NCBI RefSeq assembly: GCF_945605565.1
Contig: NZ_OX216966.1
Location: forward strand, 4,084,001 to 4,148,000
Length of the DNA stretch: 64,000 nt
Source of the DNA: Paenibacillus dendritiformis
Lineage (GTDB): Bacteria; Bacillota; Bacilli; Paenibacillales; Paenibacillaceae
Direction: 5' to 3'
Under the pieces are notes generated by a model. That model saw only the letters and a program-made list of their open reading frames with translations. It did no database searches and had not been told where the DNA came from. Position 1 is the stretch's first letter, and the number at the start of each line of letters is the position of its first letter. A program made the position numbers and the translations under genes. Below are positions 9,386 to 17,083 of the stretch, piece after piece.

Positions 9386-9682
9386 TTATGCGTTAATTGC
9401 ATGCGCTTTCACGATTCCTGCAATAGAACGGAGCGGACGCGGCATCACATTATGGGCAGTGACCTTGCCAATCTTCGCTGCCGCTTCAGCGCCAGCCTCT
9501 ACTGCCGAACGAACTGCCGCGACATCACCTTTTACCATTATCGTTACGAGCGTGGAACCAACATTCTCGTAGGATACCAGAACAACATCTGCTGCTTTAA
9601 GCATAGCGTCCGCCGCTTGGATGGCAGGAACCATGCCCAAAGTTTCCACAAGCCCGAGAGCTTCTTCTCCCCGGTATTCCAT
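9386..9682 (-). CDS. BMC-H hexameric shell protein, first visible gene of the choline operon
   Basis: A 98-residue canonical PduA/EutM-like shell protein (ALGLVETLGMVPAIQAADAM, IMVKGDVAAVRSAVEAG, VMPRPLRSIAGIV). The C-terminus is short and has no extension. It is the first gene after the divergent control region, so it should be the most highly expressed of the set, as expected for the major facet protein. GAGG sits six bases before the ATG. Confidence 0.95.
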   Translation of the reverse strand: MEYRGEEALGLVETLGMVPAIQAADAMLKAADVVLVSYENVGSTLVTIMVKGDVAAVRSAVEAGAEAAAKIGKVTAHNVMPRPLRSIAGIVKAHAINA

Positions 9683-9834
9683 TCGAACCTCACCTCACCT
9701 GGGTAATTTCTATTTGTGAATCCGCTGTAATATCAGATACTCAACTCCTACTTGCAGGTTAACATAGGATCGACCCGTTATTATGGAAGATTCGGTAGCT
9801 GATTTTAGTATTCTAATGCCCCTTTTACCAACAA

Positions 9835-9874
9835 TCTGGTACAAAAACGTCTTTCTTGCATCACAAGTACCAGA
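9835..9874. promoter_or_regulatory. Inverted repeat in the choline operon / choline kinase control region
   Basis: An exact 8-bp inverted repeat, TCTGGTAC at 9835-9842 and GTACCAGA at 9867-9874, separated by 24 bases that themselves contain CTTG-catca-CAAG. It lies between the divergent cut operon and the choline-kinase-like gene and is a candidate operator for a regulator acting on both. No regulator gene is adjacent within the window. Confidence 0.4.
9857..9872 (-). promoter_or_regulatory. Possible sigma-54 (-24/-12) promoter for the choline operon
   Basis: Read on the minus strand the site is TGGTAC-N5-ATGCA. The GG and GC dinucleotides have exactly the spacing of the sigma-54 consensus TGGCAC-N5-TTGCW, with two mismatches in the hexamer/tetramer core. 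I saw no good sigma-A -35/-10 pair for this operon in the intergenic region. It overlaps the inverted repeat, so the resemblance could be accidental. Confidence 0.25.
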
Positions 9875-9898
9875 ATGCCCTCAAGCTCGTTCGTTTCA

Positions 9899-9927
9899 TT
9901 GAATTTCTCCGCCTATCTTGCTATAAT
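9899..9927 (+). promoter_or_regulatory. Sigma-A promoter of the choline-kinase-like gene
   Basis: TTGAAT at 9899-9904 and TATAAT at 9922-9927 are separated by 17 bases. The start codon follows about 70 bases downstream, so there is room for a short leader. Confidence 0.65.
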
Positions 9928-9999
9928 TGTGGCAAAATCTGTGCGGCGAATGTGTGCCATGTTTAACGCATGCATATGGAATGCCGAGAAAAGGTCATC

Positions 10000-10947
10000 A
10001 TGAAACCTCTAAACGACTTTTTATCCAAACAAATAAATATGGAAGACCTGGTGCAGCAAAAACTACGTCTTTTTTTTGAAGATGATCGTATTGTTTTTGA
10101 CAAATCTCGTTTTGCGGGCGGGTTGACCAATTATAACTACATTATGAATATCCACGGAACGGAGTATGTGATTCGTAAGCCCGGTAACCTGACGGATCAA
10201 ATGATCGACCGCAGGATAGAACGTGTGAACAACTGCATCGCTTCGGAGTTTGGCGTGAATTCGGAATGTATATATTTTGATGAGGAAAGCGGCATTAAGA
10301 TCAGCAAGTATATTCCCGATAGCAAAACGCTAGCCGCGGCAGGCCCCTTGGCTTTGCAAAGCCTGAAGGCCGTTTCTTCTTTACTGAAGAAGATTCATGG
10401 CAGTCCCAAGCACTTCCCTAACCAGTTTGATTGGCTCAGTGAACTTGCCAAATATGAAGCCATTGTCACGCAAATCAACGGAGAATTGTTTTTTGACTAC
10501 GCCTCCTTAAAAGAGCAATTGCTTCGTTTTATGGAAGTGAATGTCAAGCATGTCATTTCCGTACCTTGCCATAATGATACGGTTCCCGAGAATTTTCTTG
10601 TAGATGGGAATGGCAGTGTCTATTTGATAGATTGGGAATATTCCGGAATGAACGATCCGGCCTTTGATATTGCCGCGTATATCATCGAATCGCGTTTGAC
10701 AGCAGAGGCGATTGACCAACTGTTTGAAGCCTATTACGGCAATACGTTTACGCAGGATGATCTGATGAAGGTCAAATGTTATATGATGGCCCAGGATTTG
10801 TTATGGACGGTATGGGCCCTGCTGCGCCATTATACGGGGGATGATTACCTGGATTACTGCTCGCTGCGCTATAACCGCCTGCGTCGAAATATTCAAGTAT
10901 TAAGCATGCAGCCGGATTACCCTATTGCCGACATGGTGATGCGTTAG
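10000..10947 (+). CDS. Choline kinase / LicA-like phosphotransferase
   Basis: A 315-residue member of the APH/choline-kinase fold. The catalytic loop is HNDTVPENFLVDG (near residue 193) and the magnesium-binding motif is IDWEYSG (near residue 210). The N-terminal nucleotide lobe contains FAGGLTNYNYIMNIHG and YVIRKPG. LicA-type enzymes phosphorylate choline with ATP. Divergent placement from the choline-lyase operon supports choline, or a derived amino alcohol, as substrate, but this is inference. I prefer the ATG at 10000, with AAAAGG five bases upstream; an ATG ten codons earlier is possible. A strong terminator follows at 11002. Confidence 0.8.
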   Translation: MKPLNDFLSKQINMEDLVQQKLRLFFEDDRIVFDKSRFAGGLTNYNYIMNIHGTEYVIRKPGNLTDQMIDRRIERVNNCIASEFGVNSECIYFDEESGIKISKYIPDSKTLAAAGPLALQSLKAVSSLLKKIHGSPKHFPNQFDWLSELAKYEAIVTQINGELFFDYASLKEQLLRFMEVNVKHVISVPCHNDTVPENFLVDGNGSVYLIDWEYSGMNDPAFDIAAYIIESRLTAEAIDQLFEAYYGNTFTQDDLMKVKCYMMAQDLLWTVWALLRHYTGDDYLDYCSLRYNRLRRNIQVLSMQPDYPIADMVMR

Positions 10948-11001
10948 CACTCGTCGTTGCTTGCTCTGGAATGAGAAACTTTCGGAGGTTAGATCATATA
11001 C

Positions 11002-11050
11002 AAAAACCTGTACTTTCTTATCTGCATGGATAAAAAAGTACAGGTTTTTT
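11002..11050. terminator. Rho-independent terminator, usable from both sides
   Basis: A perfect 15-bp stem (AAAAACCTGTACTTT at 11002-11016 and its complement at 11035-11049) followed by T residues. It ends the choline-kinase-like transcript and could also stop the opposing gene at 11160-12161. Confidence 0.85.
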
Positions 11051-11159
11051 GTAATTTGACAATGTGAGTCTGGAGCATCTAAAATGCCTCGGATTGCACG
11101 GTGCACTCTTCCTTGAGACTTTTTGGTGTTGCGTCCAGCACATTACGAATAAAATGCGA

Positions 11160-12161
11160 TCACTTCACATTCGCTAGACTCATTCTAATTCCGGGAAACA
11201 TGTATACTATGTTTTTATCGGCATCCAGCGCCACTGTCATTTTCGTATCTTCTTTTTGCTTGAAGCAGAAATCTCCGAAGCTGTCCCATTTCACTTCAAG
11301 TCCCTGGATGTCCATATTGAACAATTGTTTCGCAATCGGTGCAACGATTTCTTTCACTTCTTTTTCCGTGATATCTTTGTTCGACATCACCCGTTCTCGC
11401 GACAAATCATAGACATATTCTGTTCTCCCTGTCTTTGCATCCAAAGCCAGCATAACATCATCGCTTCGGAGCTGCCATTGATTTTTTTTAGTGTCACCCC
11501 TAAGCAGCGCTTTCGTTACGTCAAAATCACGGCCTAATGCCGTTTCCACTGCTTTGGTTGCCTTTTCCAGAAGCTTTGGATCAAGATCGTCCTTGGCCAT
11601 TTCGATTTGGGCCTCTACACGAGTCTTTGTCGAATGATTCGGATTATTCTTCCATAAATAGGCAGTGAATCCTTCCCCTCTTAACACATATGTGTAGAAA
11701 GGCGTCTTTTTTCCTTTATTATTATTGTACTGACTGACATGAACTTCTTTATCAAATGTATACTTTTTCTTCGCATCCAACCCTTTTAACACGTTCAGAA
11801 CTTCGTTCTGATCCTCCGTACTGACTTTATCGATGGATTGGTTGCCGGTAATAGTAATGATTTCTCCTGTTTTTTGTTGATAGTCAATGCCGTATTTTCC
11901 ATCTGCCGACTTAACCTCCACTAGACCGCTTATGTGTTGGGAAGCATCCTGCAGATTCAGCTTAACCTCTGTCCCCGCAAATTCTTTTACTGCTTTTTGC
12001 AGCTTGGCAGCCATCGTTTTGTCGATTTTAATTTTCTTGACCAATAGCTGTTCTTTCTGCACCTCTTGCGCTGCCTCAGCTCCTGCAGGAATCGGGCCTG
12101 CCAAGGTTATAACCATACTAGATACGATCATAGTCGCTAAAATAGCTTTTTTTAGATTCAT
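11160..12161 (-). CDS. Secreted protein of unknown function
   Basis: 333 residues. An N-terminal signal peptide (MNLKKAILATMIVSSMVITL, cleavage probably after AGAEA near residue 30) is followed by a soluble, Lys-rich body with no lipobox. Repeated short patterns such as 'ITGNQSIDKVS', 'DAKTGRTEYVYD' and 'DADKNIVYMF' suggest PepSY/YcdB-like beta-alpha modules, in which each strand pair describes a 'dependence on' motif; this is only a resemblance. It stands alone, convergent with the choline-kinase-like gene. I do not recognise a specific function. Confidence 0.75.
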   Translation of the reverse strand: MNLKKAILATMIVSSMVITLAGPIPAGAEAAQEVQKEQLLVKKIKIDKTMAAKLQKAVKEFAGTEVKLNLQDASQHISGLVEVKSADGKYGIDYQQKTGEIITITGNQSIDKVSTEDQNEVLNVLKGLDAKKKYTFDKEVHVSQYNNNKGKKTPFYTYVLRGEGFTAYLWKNNPNHSTKTRVEAQIEMAKDDLDPKLLEKATKAVETALGRDFDVTKALLRGDTKKNQWQLRSDDVMLALDAKTGRTEYVYDLSRERVMSNKDITEKEVKEIVAPIAKQLFNMDIQGLEVKWDSFGDFCFKQKEDTKMTVALDADKNIVYMFPGIRMSLANVK

Positions 12162-12481
12162 ATTATTGTCTCCTTTGTGTCATTGTATGAACATCCTTTT
12201 TTTATACTAACATGCAATATCCAATATTTAACTTACCTTTCTATGAATATAATCTTAAGAAACAATAAAAAAAACGAAATGTCCTTATCTTCATTTCTTC
12301 GCTATATGGCATATAGACGCTGGATGGATGATTTTAACTGTATTTGTTTTTTGAAAAATGTTACATTGTTTTGGGCTCAATAGCGCAAAGTGTTCGTGTT
12401 CGATATGTGTTATTGGGATAACGCGCAAGTCGGGATATACGTTTAGGCTCATATTAGTTTATAGTTGGGGAGGGCGTCGGC
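12162..12481. other. Intergenic region without a recognised gene
   Basis: AT-rich spacer between two divergent genes. It should hold both promoters, but I found no pair of boxes good enough to call. A GGGGAGGG ribosome site for the methyltransferase ends the region. Confidence 0.5.
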
Positions 12482-13288
12482 ATGGACAAGAATTCGGTGT
12501 ATCGAACTAACATTATAGGCGCTGGCGAGGTTGGCAGCGCTATCTCGATCGATATGGACCAAAATTCGGTGTATCGAACAAACAGCTTCTATTGGGATAC
12601 AAAAGGAAATGACTTCTTGGGAGCAATTGTGCTTCCTTTTTATGGAGCATTTGTCTCAGAAGAAAAATTGCAGCTTTTTGGCGATGTCTCCGGGAAAAAG
12701 ATGCTGGAGATAGGCTGTGGAAACGGTCAATCCTTGCAATATCTCGGGGAACGCCAAGCATCTGAACTATGGGCTGTCGATATATCAGAAAAACAAATCG
12801 AAAAGGCAAAGCAACATTTGACGGCATGCGGCCTTTCAGCAAAATTTATCTGCTCTCCCATGGAAGAAGAATGCGGCATACCAATGAATTATTTTGACTT
12901 TGTGTATTCGATTTATGCCATAGGCTGGACCACCGACCTTGAGGGCACTTTTTGCCGTATCGCTTCTTATCTTAAAAAAGATGGCGTATTTATTTTTAGT
13001 TGGTCTCACCCTATCCATAAATGTGTAGGTGCAGAAAATAATATGCTTGTTTTTAAAAAATGTTATTTCGATGAATCTTGGTATTCGGTATCCCTTGATG
13101 AAGGTACGCTGACATTATCGGACCGTAAGCTATCAACCTATGTGAATGCGTTGGCAAAAGCGGGATTTGTAATTGAGCAAATGATTGAGCAATCCGATGA
13201 TGAAATTATGCAATCCGATAACAGCGATTTTGCAAAAAAAGCAAAGATGCTTCCTGTTACTTTTGTAATCAAAGCAAGAAAACTATAG
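12482..13288 (+). CDS. Class I SAM-dependent methyltransferase with duplicated N-terminus
   Basis: 268 residues. The SAM-binding motif I is MLEIGCGNGQSLQYL (about residues 75-89), followed by an acidic strand end (WAVDISEKQIEKAKQHL) and the motif IV-like YFDFVYSIYAIGWTTDLEG. The N-terminus is odd: MDKNSVYRTN at residues 1-10 recurs as MDQNSVYRTN at residues 25-34, from two near-identical 30-base DNA stretches 72 bases apart. The good ribosome site (GGGGAGGG) precedes only the first copy, so translation should start at 12482 and carry a 24-residue extra leader. The substrate is unknown. Confidence 0.85.
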   Translation: MDKNSVYRTNIIGAGEVGSAISIDMDQNSVYRTNSFYWDTKGNDFLGAIVLPFYGAFVSEEKLQLFGDVSGKKMLEIGCGNGQSLQYLGERQASELWAVDISEKQIEKAKQHLTACGLSAKFICSPMEEECGIPMNYFDFVYSIYAIGWTTDLEGTFCRIASYLKKDGVFIFSWSHPIHKCVGAENNMLVFKKCYFDESWYSVSLDEGTLTLSDRKLSTYVNALAKAGFVIEQMIEQSDDEIMQSDNSDFAKKAKMLPVTFVIKARKL

Positions 13289-13432
13289 TATCCGACTCCC
13301 TCCAACAAGATACCTTTGATGATAAAAGCATCTCCCGTCTGGTCATATCCCCGTCAAGTAGACAGTTGAAAATGAGTTAATTTACACGGCGAGCGATTCC
13401 GGGTATTCTACCGGTGATCGGTCGCCTAATTT

Positions 13433-13760
13433 TTTCTGTGAAAACTGCACAATTTCCCTGGAACCGGTAGGCGAAATCCGCATAACTGCGCGATTGTTCC
13501 AGACACGCCGATTCGGTAAGCTTGTTCGGTAGCTTGTTTGGTAGCTTGTTTGGTAAGCAAAATCCTGCTAAAATACAGCAATTCGATATGGACTTCTGCA
13601 GCAGAAAGGGAATCCTGCACAACGGCAGCAATTTCACCCGTTTCCCTTCAACTTAGCTCAAAAGGGCCTAAATTGATGCAGCTGTGCAGCAATTTCTCGG
13701 AAGGTGGACTCACTGAGCCGAAATTCCTGTAAAATCGCATCAATTCCCTGCAATAGATGG
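13433..13760. repeat. Dispersed intergenic repeat, uninterrupted copy
   Basis: About 330 bp made of six diverged copies of a unit like AATCCTGCAAAAYRGCAGCAAT, spaced roughly 40-90 bases apart (near 13435, 13474, 13559, 13611, 13673 and 13722). A block here lines up with the two halves that flank the IS110 element at 48121-48185 and 49803-50000, and related units occur at 38640-38830. No convincing reading frame fits it. Confidence 0.7.
13519..13554. repeat. Three tandem copies of a 12-bp unit
   Basis: AGCTTGTTCGGT, AGCTTGTTTGGT and AGCTTGTTTGGT follow one another directly inside the dispersed repeat. The related copy beside the IS110 element lacks this expansion, so it looks like recent slippage. 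Confidence 0.85.
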
Positions 13761-13816
13761 CGAAAGACCCGCTTCCACCCCCGAAAACTTATAAATTGTA
13801 TAATATTAAGAAAAAA

Positions 13817-13842
13817 ACCGCTTAGCCGCGCTGCTAAACGGT
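13817..13842 (-). terminator. Terminator of the ECF/ABC operon
   Basis: Stem ACCGCTTAGC / GCTAAACGGT (one mismatch) with a six-base loop. Read on the minus strand it is followed by a run of seven T. It lies just past the last lipoprotein gene. Confidence 0.8.
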
Positions 13843-13850
13843 CCATTATG

Positions 13851-14513
13851 CTACATCTGAATCGACTCAATCATCTCTTGAACAGCCGTCTGCCACTCGT
13901 CTTTCTCATTGGCTGGAGCAACAAATTTAATTTCAAGATGTGCCCCATCTAATTCCGTCCATCCGACGAGACGATAAGTGTCACCCTTCTGGGATGGAAT
14001 GATGACTTCATTGATCGCAATGTGCTTCCCATGCACGAGCATCGTCTCATTCTTCAACCACTCTAGCTTTTCTCCTTCACTATCTTGTTCCAAGATCGAC
14101 TTCATCTTCAATCGTGCCCCATCGATTCCAGCATCGGTCACCCTTTGCTCTTGATCATGTAGCATCTCGAGCCTAACTTTGTTGTGGCTATCCGTATAGA
14201 CAAGCTTCGAGTCCGATGTCTCATTCGTTTGCACCTCTAAACCCGGCGGGAGCTTCAGTGACATCATATTCGAGAACACGTTAATTCTTCCTTGCTCATG
14301 AGCCTCAGTGTCCGCAGTCTTATTATCTTGTTCTTCTTGCCCTTGCTCCCGCTCCTCCTGCTGCGGAGTCAAAGAGACCCTCTTGGGCTCACCAGCATTC
14401 TTCTCCTCGCTGCCTAAGAAGCTGCAAGCAGAAATGCTGACTGCTACCGAAAGCACCAATAGAACCATCCACTTTTTCAACCTGTTTCGATCCCTGTCTC
14501 TTCGCATTTGCAT
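13851..14513 (-). CDS. Lipoprotein at the end of the ECF/ABC operon
   Basis: 220 residues. A basic N-terminus, a hydrophobic stretch (WMVLLVLSVAVSISAC) and a lipobox cysteine near residue 30 mark an anchored lipoprotein. A Glu/Gln-rich linker (about residues 40-75) leads to an alpha/beta domain (MMSLKLPPGLEV, later YRLVGWTELDGAHLEIKFVA) that recalls PsbP/DcrB-like lipoprotein domains. It follows the solute-binding protein by 16 bases. Function unknown; a role in sensing or in assembly of the adjacent transporter is inferred from the operon. Confidence 0.8.
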   Translation of the reverse strand: MQMRRDRDRNRLKKWMVLLVLSVAVSISACSFLGSEEKNAGEPKRVSLTPQQEEREQGQEEQDNKTADTEAHEQGRINVFSNMMSLKLPPGLEVQTNETSDSKLVYTDSHNKVRLEMLHDQEQRVTDAGIDGARLKMKSILEQDSEGEKLEWLKNETMLVHGKHIAINEVIIPSQKGDTYRLVGWTELDGAHLEIKFVAPANEKDEWQTAVQEMIESIQM

Positions 14514-14529
14514 CTACCCCCATCCGCGT

Positions 14530-15852
14530 CTATTCATTTAAATAGGTCGTCACACGGTTTGCGACCAATTCCGCAACCGCTTGGGCCGATTTTTGACCGC
14601 TATAATAAGCCTTCGCTTCTTCTTCGATAATCGCTTGAATCTTCGACTCGTTCTTTTGCGGCGTGGCCGCATCAGCCAGCATCTGCTTGATCATGTCGAT
14701 GTCTGTCTTCTGAATCGGGATCGAGGATCCCGTTGGCAACTCGATAGCGCCTTTGTCCGCAAGATCCTTGAACGTCTTCTCGTTCACCTTTTTATTGACA
14801 GAGAACCCTTGCAGTCCAGGCATCGTCTGTACTTCCTCGGACAATAAGAACTTCATAAAGTCCCACGCTTCCGCCTGCACCTTCGAATTCCGGTTTATCC
14901 CTAATACCTTATGCATCAAGAAGGTGCCTCCAGCCTGCTGCCCAGCCGCGAGCGGCTTGCGATAGATCCTTCCTTGCTCATAAAAGAGCCCTGGCCCTTC
15001 GAAATAATCTTCAGGAGAAAGGATCAAAGAAGGTGCAAAAAAAGAATCTCCTGCGCCCACCTCCGCATCCGTAACCACCTTATCCGCATACATCGTCTTC
15101 ACTTGCTCCATCAGTCCAACGAATGCATTGGCATCGAAGCTGGCCGGGCGCTCTTCCTCATTGACCACGCGAGTATAGTTATCGACGAATAGAATGTTCA
15201 ACATCTGCTCGGGCGGGGTATTCCCCAGCGAATACGTGTGCCCGCCGGCTGCCGCCAAACGTTTGCCTACTGCGGTGAACTCCCCCCATGTCCAGGTGCT
15301 GTCATCGAATTTTACGCCGGATTGCTGAATTGCCTTGGCATCGCCCATAAGACCGTCCAAGAAGAACCGCAGAGGCAGCGAATAGAGCCCCCCTTTCATC
15401 TTGGCCCCGTCCAGGATGTTCATCTCATATGAACCGGAATCAAAGGAAGGGTCCTCCTTCATCAAATCGCTCAAGTTCACAAGCGCTTGCTTGTCTATGT
15501 ATTTCCCAACCTGCAGCCCGCTCACATCCAGGGCAATCAAATCGGCCCCTTTGCCGGACAATAGCTCGGTATTGGTGGTCTTCACATATTTCTCAAGATC
15601 ACCTTCAGGATTCGATCCTTCCCCTTGGCTGTATTCCTTGATTTGAATATCCACATCGGGATGCTTCGCTTCATACATCTTCTCAGCCTGAGAATACACA
15701 GGCTCCGCTTGGGATACGGATAAGACAACGATTTTCTTCCCGTTCTGTCCCTGCTGCCCTTCTTGCTTCGCCTCATCTGCCTGTTTGCCGGCACATGCAG
15801 CCAATGTCATCGTTATTGCCATGATCAGACTAAGTACAGCACTTTTTTTCAT
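14530..15852 (-). CDS. Extracellular solute-binding lipoprotein (family 1, sugar-type)
   Basis: 440 residues. Signal peptide with lipobox LAAC at residues 17-20, then a family 1 solute-binding fold (YSQAEKMYEAKHPDVDIQIK near residue 55, SLPLRFFLDGLMGDAKAI, QAEAWDFMKFLLSEEVQTMPG). It should deliver a carbohydrate or oligosaccharide to the two permeases upstream in the operon. I chose the ATG at 15852, preceded by GGAGAGGG, over in-frame codons further up. No ATPase gene accompanies the set, so a shared MsmX-type ATPase is probably used, as is common in Bacillales. Confidence 0.9.
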   Translation of the reverse strand: MKKSAVLSLIMAITMTLAACAGKQADEAKQEGQQGQNGKKIVVLSVSQAEPVYSQAEKMYEAKHPDVDIQIKEYSQGEGSNPEGDLEKYVKTTNTELLSGKGADLIALDVSGLQVGKYIDKQALVNLSDLMKEDPSFDSGSYEMNILDGAKMKGGLYSLPLRFFLDGLMGDAKAIQQSGVKFDDSTWTWGEFTAVGKRLAAAGGHTYSLGNTPPEQMLNILFVDNYTRVVNEEERPASFDANAFVGLMEQVKTMYADKVVTDAEVGAGDSFFAPSLILSPEDYFEGPGLFYEQGRIYRKPLAAGQQAGGTFLMHKVLGINRNSKVQAEAWDFMKFLLSEEVQTMPGLQGFSVNKKVNEKTFKDLADKGAIELPTGSSIPIQKTDIDMIKQMLADAATPQKNESKIQAIIEEEAKAYYSGQKSAQAVAELVANRVTTYLNE

Positions 15853-15902
15853 CCTATCCCTCTCCTCTCCATTCTCCATGCGATCGATGCGGACCAAGCG
15901 CA

Positions 15903-17063
15903 TTAGACCCTTACTCGTTGACCTTCTGTTAGCGGCTCACTGCTCTCGACAATGATCTGATCGTTCATGTATGCCCCTTGCAACACCAAGGTTTCTTGGC
16001 CATTCGTCCCTCCTAGTCGGACGGGAGCCTTGCGAACAATGAAGGTATTGCCCAGCGGGCCGGAACGCTCCTCGATGACAAGGACATAGCTGTCCTTCCC
16101 TTCATGACGAATCGCTTCGTTCGGTACGAGCATGCCTCCACCGCTCTTCTCCGATTGTGTCAATTCCACGCTCACGAGTTCATTCCCTTGAACACCCGGA
16201 TGCTGGACCTTCACAACGACACGTTGAGTCGAAGTCGCCTGAGAGGCACTCCCTTCCCCTCCCTCTTGGGGAGAAGTCCCTTCATCAACGCCTGTCAGAG
16301 GACGAATGTCAGCAATGATCCCTTCAACCGGAATACTTTCCCCCTCGTGCTCGATTTGAACATTCATCTTCTCCCCGGTACGCAATGTCAGGGCCATGGC
16401 ATCCGGGATGACAATCTCGAATTGATAGCCTTGCTGCCTGCTCGCTACGCTGATATCCGGCCCGCCGCTCCCTGATGGCAGTTGCGGCGTCGCACGCACC
16501 TGTGTCACGACACCGTCAAAAGGCGCGACAATGCGTCTGCGATCAATCGCCTCCGACTGCATCGTGCTCAATTTCCGCTCCTGGACACCAATGGCTAATT
16601 GAGCACTTTTTAATTCCCGCTTCGATCGGCGCGCCTGTATCTCGTCGTTATTTTGTACGGCTTCAATATAAGCATCCTGCAAGTCAACTAACGATAGCCG
16701 CTGTTGTGCAAGTCCCGCCTGTTCATCCAGGATTTCCTGCTCAGCAGCAGGATTCTCATAGGTGATTAACGTCTGTCCCTGAGTTACGCGATCCCCCTCT
16801 TTTACATGAACCTTCTTAATGAACCATTCCGCCTTGTTCGACAAGTCGATATGCTGCCGAGGCATTAGCCGGGCCGTCCCGCGCCACGTAGTGACTAACG
16901 CTCCTTCCCTCCCTTGTTCGGTTCGCACCTTCGGCAGATGTAACGTCAGCAATGTATTGCTCGCCAGGGTAAGGAAAAGGAGCAAGCTGAAGAACAGGCC
17001 GGAGAGCCACGCTATGTTTCGTTTTTTTCTTGCATCCAGCGCTTCGGTGAACCCTGTAGCCAT
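15903..17063 (-). CDS. HlyD/RND-type membrane adaptor protein
   Basis: 386 residues: one N-terminal membrane span (about 18-38), a barrel-sandwich hybrid segment (WFIKKVHVKEGDRVTQGQTL), a coiled-coil hairpin (about 110-175, rich in Gln/Glu/Arg), the returning lipoyl half (RRRIVAPFDGVVTQV) and a beta-barrel region up to the C-terminus. Such adaptors normally serve exporters (MacA, YknX), but here the gene lies between import-type permeases and their binding protein, with no MacB-like partner. The ribosome site GAGGAGGG is identical in style to that of the next gene, and the genes abut. Transport direction is therefore unclear. Confidence 0.88.
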   Translation of the reverse strand: MATGFTEALDARKKRNIAWLSGLFFSLLLFLTLASNTLLTLHLPKVRTEQGREGALVTTWRGTARLMPRQHIDLSNKAEWFIKKVHVKEGDRVTQGQTLITYENPAAEQEILDEQAGLAQQRLSLVDLQDAYIEAVQNNDEIQARRSKRELKSAQLAIGVQERKLSTMQSEAIDRRRIVAPFDGVVTQVRATPQLPSGSGGPDISVASRQQGYQFEIVIPDAMALTLRTGEKMNVQIEHEGESIPVEGIIADIRPLTGVDEGTSPQEGGEGSASQATSTQRVVVKVQHPGVQGNELVSVELTQSEKSGGGMLVPNEAIRHEGKDSYVLVIEERSGPLGNTFIVRKAPVRLGGTNGQETLVLQGAYMNDQIIVESSEPLTEGQRVRV

Positions 17064-17083
17064 CCTATCCCTCCTCTCATGAG

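Noticed and set aside
13377..13637. An 86-codon frame with a KLPNKLPNKLPNKL stretch
   Set aside because: The peptide repeat is only the 12-bp tandem DNA repeat read in frame; the frame lies wholly in the dispersed intergenic repeat.
13433..13760. CRISPR-like spacing of short repeats
   Set aside because: Units diverge strongly, spacer lengths vary from about 15 to 60 bases, and no cas gene is nearby.
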